Assembly (NCBI GenBank): GCA_017882065.1
Contig: JADGQD010000102.1
Span: forward strand, 1 to 7,258
Direction: 5' to 3'
DNA from: Anaerolineales bacterium
GTDB lineage: Bacteria > Chloroflexota > Anaerolineae > Anaerolineales > Villigracilaceae
Length of the DNA stretch: 7,258 nucleotides
Shown: positions 1-4,431 of the stretch, piece by piece
Numbering within the stretch: position 1 is the stretch's first letter
Layout of the letters: each line of letters begins with the position of its first letter
Notes under the pieces: model-generated
Databases searched by the model: none
Told to the model about the DNA's origin: nothing
Seen by the model: the letters and a program-made list of their open reading frames with translations, nothing else
Made by a program: the position numbers and the translations under genes

Positions 1-780
1 GCCGTAGGTATTCTTGGCTTCGCCGGGGTTGGTACAGGTCTGGCCAAAGAGCGCTGCCTGCTGGTCGCCCAGGTCGCCTGCCAGCGGGACGCCGCCCAGC
101 CCGCCTTTGGCGTTGCCGTAAACTTCCGACGAAGAGCGGATTTTGGGCAGCATCAGGCGCGGGATGCCGAGGGTTTGGAGAATCTCCTCGTCCCAGTCGA
201 GCGTTTTCAAATCCATCAATAGCGTACGAGATGCATTGGTCACATCTGTTACGTGCACGCCGGTCATATTCCAAATGACCCAGGTGTCTATGTTGCCGAA
301 AAGCAGTTCGCCTTTTTCGGCCCGTTGGCGAGTCCCGAGGACGTTATCCAAAATCCATTTGATTTTCGGCCCGGAGAAATAAGTTGCCAATGGCAAACCG
401 GTCCTGGTCCGGAAGCGGTCCTGCCCGCCCTCTCTTGCCAGTTCGTTGCAGATGGCATCCGTGCGCGTATCCTGCCAGACGATGGCATTGTAGACCGGTC
501 GCCCGGTCTCGCGCTCCCAGACCACGGTGGTCTCGCGCTGGTTGGTGATGCCGATGGCAGCAATGTCGGCAACATCTGCGCCGGATTTATCCAACACGCC
601 GCGCACCACGCGCTGGGTGCGCTCCCAGATTTCGAGGGCATCGTGCTCAACCCAGCCGGGCTTCGGGTAAATCTGCTCATGTTCTTTCTGGTCCACAGCG
701 GTAATGTTCCCGGCATGGTCGAACAGGATGCAACGCGTGCTGGTAGTGCCCTGGTCAATGGCAGCGACGAATTTTGGCAT
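1..780 (-). CDS. glpK: Glycerol kinase, N-terminal 260 residues (cut by left window edge)
   Basis: Transfers phosphate from ATP to glycerol, giving sn-glycerol 3-phosphate in the cytoplasm. The reading frame is open from the ATG at 780 to the window edge and covers about half of the usual ~500 residues. Family motifs seen: DQGTTSTR at residues 9-16 (phosphate-binding loop of FGGY kinases), GWVEHD at 42-47, TNQRET at 79-84 (Arg82/Glu83 match the glycerol-binding Arg/Glu), WQDTR at 102-106, GNIDTWVIWNMTG near 162-174, and GDLGDQQAALFGQ at 235-247, where Asp239 is the expected catalytic base. Glycerol rather than another sugar is favoured by the IDTW and WQDTR motifs together. A GGAG sequence lies just upstream of the ATG. 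It lies downstream of fmt on the same strand, 74 bases away, so cotranscription is possible. The C-terminal half, including any regulatory loop, is not visible. Confidence 0.95.
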   Translation of the reverse strand, partial: MPKFVAAIDQGTTSTRCILFDHAGNITAVDQKEHEQIYPKPGWVEHDALEIWERTQRVVRGVLDKSGADVADIAAIGITNQRETTVVWERETGRPVYNAIVWQDTRTDAICNELAREGGQDRFRTRTGLPLATYFSGPKIKWILDNVLGTRQRAEKGELLFGNIDTWVIWNMTGVHVTDVTNASRTLLMDLKTLDWDEEILQTLGIPRLMLPKIRSSSEVYGNAKGGLGGVPLAGDLGDQQAALFGQTCTNPGEAKNTYG

Positions 781-810
781 GGTGTTCTCCGTGAGAGTTC
801 TCTACTACGA

Positions 811-856
811 AACCACAAAGGCATGAACGGCCTTGTGGCTTAGCGGCTTGGTGGTT
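811..856. repeat. Imperfect palindrome in the fmt-glpK gap
   Basis: AACCACAAAG at 811-820 is the reverse complement of CTTGGTGGTT at 847-856 at 9 of 10 positions. Inside it CCACAA at 813-818 pairs with TTGTGG at 833-838, extended by GG/CC and C/G past one bulged A. The element fills most of the fmt-glpK gap, and its right arm reaches into the fmt stop codon (855-857 on the plus strand). No T-run follows on the minus strand, so it is a poor intrinsic terminator. Its wording (repeated CACAAAGG/CTTGTGG units) resembles dispersed intergenic repeats found in many bacterial genomes; that likeness is from memory, and only one copy lies in this window. Confidence 0.5.
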
Positions 857-1778
857 ATGTGTTTTGCCATTCGCGGGCTCCGACCAAAAACGCCTTCCCC
901 GGCATGGACTTTTTTCCCGCCGGTTGGACTTCTTCCAGGATGAGAATCCCATCACCCGTGCCCAAGGCGGGGCGCCCCTCAACGGTGAGCCTGCGTCCCA
1001 CGCCGGGGCTTTTTGCCCCGCTGACAGAGGCGCGCAGCACTTTCAGCGGTGCGCCGTTCCAGTCGAACCAGGTTCCTGGCCACGGATTAAAGGCACGCAC
1101 GCGGCGTTCCAGTTCGATTGCCGGCTTTGTGAAATCCAGCCGGCCGTCTTCTTTTTTGAGCATCGGGGCATACGTCGCGCCTTCTTCGGGCTGGGGCCGG
1201 GGGACGAGTTCGCCGCTGAGATAACGCGGTAGGGTTTCGAGCAGGAGTTCCGCACTGAGCGACGCCATCTTCGCGAAGAGCGAGCCGCCGGTATCGTCGG
1301 GGGCAATCAGGAGTACGCGTTGACTGAGGATTGGGCCGGTGTCCACGCCCGGGTCCATTTTCATGATGGTGATGCCGGTCTCTTTGTCTCCGGCCAGGAT
1401 GGCGGCTTGGATGGGGGCCGCACCGCGTCCCCTTGGCAGCAGTGACCCGTGAACATTGATGCAGCCGTAGAGTGGCAGGTCGAGCACCGCCGGGCGCAGG
1501 ATCTGCCCGAAGGCGGCTACCACAATCAAGTCCGGGACCCAGGCCTGGAGTTGGGTCATGGCTTCGGGGAGACGTAACTTTTCGGGCTGCATGACGGGGA
1601 TGCCGAGGCGGAGTGCGGCCTCTTTAACGGCGGGCGGGACCAGACTCCCGCCGCGTCCCGCCGGGCGATCGGGCTGGGTTACCACGCCGACGAGCGGGTA
1701 AAGATTCGCGAGCGCGTCCAGCGTCGGGACGGCGAAGTCCGGGGAGCCCATAAAAACGATGCGCGGTTGGTGAGTCAC
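855..1778 (-). CDS. fmt: Methionyl-tRNA formyltransferase
   Basis: Formylates the methionine on initiator tRNA using 10-formyl-tetrahydrofolate, in the cytoplasm, for translation start. The 307 residues are close to the usual ~310-315. The N-terminal formyltransferase domain opens with RIVFMGSPDFAVPTL (6-20). The active site shows Asn108 and His110 in INVHGSLLP, and Asp146 in MDPGVDTGPIL, the catalytic Asn-His-Asp set of the family. The C-terminal OB-like domain carries NPWPGTWF. One oddity: the loop usually written SLLPRWRGAAPI has Gly117 in place of Trp. The start is GTG at 1776-1778. An in-frame TAG lies 12 bases upstream, and the next ATG (residue 10) falls inside the conserved N-terminal motif, so GTG is the only reasonable start. 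No good ribosome binding site is seen. def, a common neighbour of fmt, is absent; glpK follows downstream. Confidence 0.96.
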   Translation of the reverse strand: MTHQPRIVFMGSPDFAVPTLDALANLYPLVGVVTQPDRPAGRGGSLVPPAVKEAALRLGIPVMQPEKLRLPEAMTQLQAWVPDLIVVAAFGQILRPAVLDLPLYGCINVHGSLLPRGRGAAPIQAAILAGDKETGITIMKMDPGVDTGPILSQRVLLIAPDDTGGSLFAKMASLSAELLLETLPRYLSGELVPRPQPEEGATYAPMLKKEDGRLDFTKPAIELERRVRAFNPWPGTWFDWNGAPLKVLRASVSGAKSPGVGRRLTVEGRPALGTGDGILILEEVQPAGKKSMPGKAFLVGAREWQNT

Positions 1779-1856
1779 GTTGCAATTCTACTGCCTTTTT
1801 AGGAAAAGGTTAACACAACTCTCATGAAAACCAGTACTTAAGCGCCTGTAAATCGG

Positions 1857-1885
1857 TTGCTTTTTGGCCGGATTAGAAGTAAAAT
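1857..1885 (+). promoter_or_regulatory. Sigma-70-type promoter for the first DUF4870 gene
   Basis: A -35 like TTGCTT (1857-1862) and a -10 like TAAAAT (1880-1885) are separated by exactly 17 bases and sit 42 bases before the start codon. Both match the housekeeping consensus at most positions. The rest of the 149-base divergent region (1779-1927) is AT-rich and must also hold the minus-strand promoter of fmt, for which I see no convincing pair of boxes. Confidence 0.65.
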
Positions 1886-1927
1886 ACTCCAAACTTCCAA
1901 ACGATTTCATACTCTCAGGAGAAACTT

Positions 1928-2260
1928 ATGACTCAACAACCGATTAATTCCGAAATCACCAGTGACGATAAACTGTGGGCGTTGCTGGCCTATATTTTCA
2001 CCCCAATCGTCCCCGTTATTTTACTGCTAATGGAAGACAAGAAGAATCGTCCCTTCATTAAGGCCCACAACGCCCAGGCTTTAGCTTGGGGTATCGTTCT
2101 CTGGGTGGTGACCTTCGTTCTAAGCTTTGTCATCGTCGGGGCGTGCGTTGGTGTAGCTGGTGTTGTCGTCAATATTATCTGGGGTGTTAAAGCCTACCAA
2201 GGTAATTATGTCAACATCCCGTTGATCACCGATTTTGTCAAGAAACAGAACTGGGCCTAA
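1928..2260 (+). CDS. Tic20-like/DUF4870 small membrane protein (diverged copy)
   Basis: A 110-residue integral membrane protein of unknown function. Architecture: a short polar N-terminus with DDKLW (13-17), a first hydrophobic segment (about 17-35), a charged loop EDKKNRPFIKAHNAQAL (36-52), then a long hydrophobic stretch (about 53-87) that could form two passes, and a polar tail with IPLITDFVKK. The loop with an Arg followed by an A-H-N-A-Q type motif before the second segment, and the GNYVNIPLI-like end, are typical of the DUF4870/Tic20-like family. The start is supported by AGGAG at 1917-1921, six bases before the ATG. It is clearly related to, but diverged from, the two genes that follow, and lacks their Pro-rich N-terminus and YWLVGDW tail. 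It is probably a single-gene unit, with a promoter upstream and a hairpin downstream. Confidence 0.82.
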   Translation: MTQQPINSEITSDDKLWALLAYIFTPIVPVILLLMEDKKNRPFIKAHNAQALAWGIVLWVVTFVLSFVIVGACVGVAGVVVNIIWGVKAYQGNYVNIPLITDFVKKQNWA

Positions 2261-2285
2261 AATATATACTGTAATTTTTTAATAC

Positions 2286-2318
2286 AAGAAGCCTGCCTTG
2301 CGGCGGGCTTCTTAAATT
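2286..2318 (+). terminator. Probable intrinsic terminator after the first DUF4870 gene
   Basis: AAGAAGCCTGCC (2286-2297) and GGCGGGCTTCTT (2302-2313) form a 12-pair stem with one G-T wobble around a TTGC loop. The tail (AAATT after the TTCTT arm) is only weakly T-rich, so termination strength is uncertain. The position, 26 bases past the stop codon, fits a terminator. Confidence 0.7.
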
Positions 2319-2375
2319 TAATGGTATGCAACCAGCCGGCGGGAAAATCGTTATATTACTTTAGATTTGCTTCGC

Positions 2376-2381
2376 TACAAT
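2376..2381 (+). promoter_or_regulatory. Possible -10 box before the second DUF4870 gene
   Basis: TACAAT at 2376-2381 matches the -10 consensus at five of six positions and lies 26 bases before the start codon. No convincing -35 box is found 16-18 bases upstream, so this is weak. A separate promoter is expected here because a terminator-like hairpin (2286-2313) closes the preceding gene. Confidence 0.3.
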
Positions 2382-2407
2382 CGATATCCTTGATCAGGAG
2401 AATAAAT

Positions 2408-2941
2408 ATGCCTGCCAAAAAGAAATCCAATCCTAAGGCTGAACCGGTTGAACCCGTTCTCCCAGTTCCTTCACCAGAGCCGGCCATGCCGCCGGTGCCG
2501 CCTGTACCAACCAACCCACCCCAGACAATTGCTCCCGGCGATGAACGGACCTGGGGTATGCTGGCCCACTTGAGCACGCTCTTGAACCTGGTGACTGGTT
2601 TCGGCGGCCCTATTGCGGCGCTGATCATCTACTTGGTCTACAAAGAACGCTCCCGCTTTGTGGCTTACCATGCCTTGCAAGCGATGGTTTTCCAGTTGAT
2701 CTGGTGGTTCGGAGGCGGCGTTTTGATTGGCCTGATGTGGGCGATTGTAGGCGCGCTTTCAGCGATCATCATTGGGATTGTGCTTATCCCGGTAGCGGCT
2801 TGCATCACCCCGATATTGGCGCTTATGCCGGTAGGGGCGCTGATATACGGTATTGTCGGCGCGGTAAAGACCAATCAGGGCCAGGACTTCAAGTACTGGC
2901 TGGTGGGTGACTGGGCGCGCGGCACACTGTCAGGTCAATAG
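2408..2941 (+). CDS. DUF4870/Tic20-like membrane protein, tandem copy A (Pro-rich N-terminus)
   Basis: A 177-residue membrane protein of unknown function. Residues 1-12 are basic (MPAKKKSNPK), and 13-43 are a Pro-rich, probably disordered and cytoplasmic linker. The conserved part starts at GDERTW (44-49). Hydrophobic segment one covers about 51-78 (HLSTLLNLVTGFGGPIAAL, then IIYLVYK). A short charged turn ERSR leads to the family motif VAYHALQAM (85-93). Further hydrophobic stretches run from about 94 to 160. The tail carries NQGQDFKYWLVGDW. The chosen ATG at 2408 has AGGAG at 2396-2400, seven bases upstream; an in-frame ATG at 2321 would add 29 residues but has no such site and overlaps the region right after the terminator hairpin. 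The core is nearly identical to the next gene, a tandem duplication. Confidence 0.85.
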   Translation: MPAKKKSNPKAEPVEPVLPVPSPEPAMPPVPPVPTNPPQTIAPGDERTWGMLAHLSTLLNLVTGFGGPIAALIIYLVYKERSRFVAYHALQAMVFQLIWWFGGGVLIGLMWAIVGALSAIIIGIVLIPVAACITPILALMPVGALIYGIVGAVKTNQGQDFKYWLVGDWARGTLSGQ

Positions 2942-2973
2942 GTCAGACTATACAAAAAAAGAAATGGGATTGT

Positions 2974-3031
2974 CGGGTGGTGTAACCCGCCGAGTACTCT
3001 CCGTTTACCCCGGAGATACCCAGAGGACCCG
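2974..3031 (+). other. Paired hairpins in the gap between DUF4870 copies A and B
   Basis: Two hairpins are visible. CGGGT (2974-2978) pairs with ACCCG (2985-2989). GTA plus TCTCCG (2994-2996 and 2998-3003, one bulged C) pairs with CGGAGATAC (3011-3019). A second ACCCG at 3027-3031 could pair with the same CGGGT, giving a mutually exclusive alternative. No T-run follows, so it is not an ordinary terminator. It may be an mRNA leader or processing structure; no known RNA family is recognised. Confidence 0.4.
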
Positions 3032-3086
3032 AAAGAACCTGTGATAAACTTGAAAATAATCATCTTGCTTTCCAGGAGAAAAGAAA

Positions 3087-3551
3087 ATGACCAACGAAAC
3101 TATCAACCCGGCATCCGCTCCGCAACCTCCTTATACGCCCCCCCAGCCGATGGCTCCCGGCGATGAACGCACCTGGGCGATGATGTCGCACCTGAGCGTG
3201 CTGCTAAACCTGGTGACCGGTTTCGGCGGCCCGATTGCTGCGCTGATCATTTACCTGGTCTATAAAGACCGCTCGCGCCTGGTAGCCTACCATGCCTTGC
3301 AAGCGATGGTTTTCCAGTTGATCTGGTGGGTGGGCGGCGGTGCGCTGGCGGGTATCTCATGGGCTGTCAGCGGTGCATTAAGTGTTGTTTTTATTGGCCT
3401 GCTGTGCATGCCGTTTGCCTGTATCCTCAGCCTGCTTCCGTTGGGCGGTCTCATTTACGGTATCGTCGGCGCCGTTCAGACTAATCAGGGCCAAGACTTC
3501 AGGTACTGGCTGGTGGGTGACTGGGTGCGCGGCACACTCATAGATGCGTAA
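3087..3551 (+). CDS. DUF4870/Tic20-like membrane protein, tandem copy B
   Basis: A 154-residue membrane protein of unknown function, paralogue of the gene just upstream. The N-terminus is short and Pro-rich (8-24). The conserved core begins at GDERTW (25-30), then a hydrophobic segment about 33-59, the turn KDRSR (60-64), VAYHALQAM (66-74), further hydrophobic stretches about 75-135, and the tail NQGQDFRYWLVGDW. It shares most core residues with copy A, but differs in the last hydrophobic region (CMPFACILSLLPLGG) and in the N-terminus. AGGAG at 3074-3078 lies eight bases before the ATG. No terminator is seen between copies A and B, so they may be cotranscribed; a strong terminator follows this gene. 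Confidence 0.86.
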   Translation: MTNETINPASAPQPPYTPPQPMAPGDERTWAMMSHLSVLLNLVTGFGGPIAALIIYLVYKDRSRLVAYHALQAMVFQLIWWVGGGALAGISWAVSGALSVVFIGLLCMPFACILSLLPLGGLIYGIVGAVQTNQGQDFRYWLVGDWVRGTLIDA

Positions 3552-3571
3552 CTCTATCTTTCCTCCATTTG

Positions 3572-3597
3572 ACCGGCGCGGCAACGCGCCGGTTTTC
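3572..3597 (+). terminator. Intrinsic terminator closing the DUF4870 cluster
   Basis: ACCGGCGCG (3572-3580) and CGCGCCGGT (3585-3593) form a perfect 9-pair GC-rich stem around a GCAA tetraloop, followed by TTTC. It lies 20 bases past the stop codon of the third membrane protein and separates that cluster from the glycine-cleavage promoter. Confidence 0.85.
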
Positions 3598-3621
3598 GTG
3601 TCTCTGTCATGAATTTTTAAC

Positions 3622-3650
3622 TTGACTCTCGTCCGTCTTGCTCTTACAAT
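3622..3650 (+). promoter_or_regulatory. Sigma-70-type promoter of the glycine-cleavage operon
   Basis: TTGACT (3622-3627) and TACAAT (3645-3650) are each one base off the housekeeping consensus and are exactly 17 bases apart. The expected transcription start near 3657 falls just before the first helix of the riboswitch at about 3671, which supports both calls. A further -10-like TATACT at 3655-3660 lacks a good -35. Confidence 0.8.
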
Positions 3651-3670
3651 GCACTATACTTTACAAACGA

Positions 3671-3849
3671 ATGGCTGCAGGGAAGAGACTTTCTTGGTAG
3701 TGACGACTTTAGTCGTCAAATAGCGACTACACCTGCCCTGGCGGACGGTGCCAGGGAAGTCGCTACTACGATTTAGAAAGCACCGAAGGGGCAAACCCGG
3801 AACAGGCGAGTCCGGGCGAATCTCTCAGGTAAAAAGGACCCAGCGCCAT
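3671..3849 (+). promoter_or_regulatory. Glycine aptamer 1 (carries an insertion)
   Basis: Closing helix: ATGG (3671-3674) with CCAT (3846-3849) and CTG (3675-3677) with CAG (3841-3843). Next helix: AGAGA (3684-3688) with TCTCT (3821-3825). Variable hairpin stem: CTTTCT (3689-3694) with AGAAAG (3775-3780), whose loop of about 80 bases holds an inserted palindrome. Core CACCGAAGGGGCAA at 3781-3794 matches the consensus, then the hairpin CCCGG (3796-3800) / CCGGG (3812-3816), then TCTCTCAGGTAAAAAGGAC (3821-3839). All core segments look intact despite the insertion. Confidence 0.9.
3698..3768. repeat. REP/MITE-like palindromic element inside aptamer 1
   Basis: Imperfect terminal inverted repeats TAGTGACGACTT (3698-3709) and AAGTCGCTACTA (3757-3768) agree at 10 of 12 positions. 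Inside are two hairpins: GACGACT (3702-3708) / AGTCGTC (3711-3717), and a longer one with TAGCGACT (3721-3728) / AGTCGCTA (3758-3765) enclosing CCCTGGC (3736-3742) / GCCAGGG (3750-3756). There is no coding capacity. Size and structure suit a non-autonomous palindromic repeat; similar TAGTAGCGACTT-type repeats are, from memory, scattered in some Chloroflexota genomes. No clear target duplication is seen. Confidence 0.65.
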
Positions 3850-3852
3850 ATT

Positions 3853-3962
3853 CCTCTGGAAAGTCCCCACGAGGGGACACCGACGGGGCAATCCTTCGGC
3901 TGCGGCCTTCGCAATCTGTTCAGGCCTCCGCTCAGGAGAATCTCTCAGGTTGATGACAGAGG
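3853..3962 (+). promoter_or_regulatory. Glycine aptamer 2 (variant core)
   Basis: Closing helix CCTCTG (3853-3858) with CAGAGG (3957-3962). Variable hairpin GTCCCC (3863-3868) / GGGGAC (3873-3878) with an ACGA loop. Core ACCGACGGGGCAA (3879-3891) differs from aptamer 1 by C for A. The second hairpin is long: TCCT (3892-3895) with AGGA (3934-3937), and GGCCT (3904-3908) with AGGCC (3922-3926). TCTCTCAGG at 3941-3949 is kept. The strand that should pair with CTCTC reads GAAAG, leaving an A-C mismatch, and the usual TAAAAAG stretch is replaced by TTGAT. Binding competence is therefore less certain than for aptamer 1. Confidence 0.88.
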
Positions 3963-3997
3963 GCGCACATTCTATCTACGTGCGCCCTCTTTGTTTT
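3958..3997 (+). terminator. Riboswitch-controlled intrinsic terminator
   Basis: AGAGGGCGCAC (3958-3968) and GTGCGCCCTCT (3980-3990) make a perfect 11-pair stem with an 11-base loop, followed by TTGTTTT. Its first five bases belong to the 3' strand of aptamer 2's closing helix, so the two structures compete. Confidence 0.9.
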
Positions 3998-4026
3998 GCC
4001 AAAACTACCCTTCGAGGAGACAAAAG

Positions 4027-4404
4027 ATGAATATTCCTTCCAATCTCAAGTACACCAAGACAGATGAGTGGTTCGACCCGGCGACCGGAGCCATGGGCCT
4101 GAGCGATTATGCCCAGGGCCAGCTCTCTGATATCGTCTTTGTGGAAATCGTGATCGGCGTCGGCGAGACGGTCGCGCTAGGCAAGGCAATTGCCTCGGTC
4201 GAGTCGGTCAAGGCCGCTGCGGAGACGTACGCATCGGCCAGCGGTAAGGTGGTGGCTGTGAATGAAGATCTGAGCGGCAACCCCGAAGTTCTAAACAACG
4301 ACCCGTATGGCAAAGGCTGGATGGCCAAGGTGAAAGGCGCAGACGCATCCGCTTTGATGGACGCCGCTGCGTACACCAAGTATTGCCAAGAACGAGCGCA
4401 TTAA
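4027..4404 (+). CDS. gcvH: Glycine cleavage system H protein (lipoyl carrier)
   Basis: Carries the aminomethyl group from the P-protein to the T-protein on a swinging lipoyl arm, in the cytoplasm. The 125 residues fit the family (about 125-130). The lipoylated lysine is Lys62 in VESVKAAAE (58-66). Flanking family signatures are DEWF (13-16), a Gly-rich turn GVGE (44-47), SGKVVAVNEDL (72-82), and NNDPYGKGWMAKVK (90-103). Start: the ATG at 4027 has GAGGAG at 4014-4019, seven bases before it; the same frame is open much further upstream, but that stretch is riboswitch, so a longer start is rejected. It is the first gene of the operon, right behind the glycine riboswitch. gcvT, often placed before gcvH, is missing here. 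Confidence 0.97.
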   Translation: MNIPSNLKYTKTDEWFDPATGAMGLSDYAQGQLSDIVFVEIVIGVGETVALGKAIASVESVKAAAETYASASGKVVAVNEDLSGNPEVLNNDPYGKGWMAKVKGADASALMDAAAYTKYCQERAH

Positions 4405-4431
4405 ATTCATGCGCCGCCGCAAGGAGCATCT

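Larger units (their letters stand above)
3671..3997 (+). promoter_or_regulatory. Tandem glycine riboswitch with transcription terminator, upstream of gcvH
   Basis: Two consecutive glycine aptamers followed by an intrinsic terminator, in the leader of a glycine-cleavage operon. Each aptamer shows the family order: a purine-rich strand, a variable hairpin, a CACCGA-GGGGCAA core, a second hairpin, and TCTCTCAGG. The first aptamer also has TAAAAAGGAC and the second GACAGAGG. The last helix of aptamer 2 uses bases that also build the terminator (3958-3962). Known switches of this type on gcv operons turn expression on when glycine binds; the overlap here predicts the same, as stabilising aptamer 2 should weaken the terminator. 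Aptamer 1 carries an inserted palindromic element. The 475-base stretch between genes (3552-4026) is almost fully explained by terminator, promoter, this switch and the gcvH ribosome binding site. Confidence 0.95.

Noticed and set aside
253..843. 196-residue plus-strand frame opposite glpK
   Set aside because: The minus-strand frame encodes an unmistakable glycerol kinase across the same bases, and this frame has no domain or ribosome binding site.
2321..2407. 29-residue N-terminal extension of DUF4870 copy A
   Set aside because: No ribosome binding site before the ATG at 2321, while the ATG at 2408 has AGGAG at the right distance.
3698..3768. CRISPR-like repeat or small RNA gene in the palindromic element
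   Set aside because: There is only one unit with no regularly spaced direct repeats, and it lies inside a riboswitch hairpin with no promoter of its own.
3748..4026. 93-residue N-terminal extension of gcvH in the same frame
   Set aside because: The stretch is riboswitch and terminator RNA. The true ATG at 4027 has a good ribosome binding site and gives a normal-length H protein.
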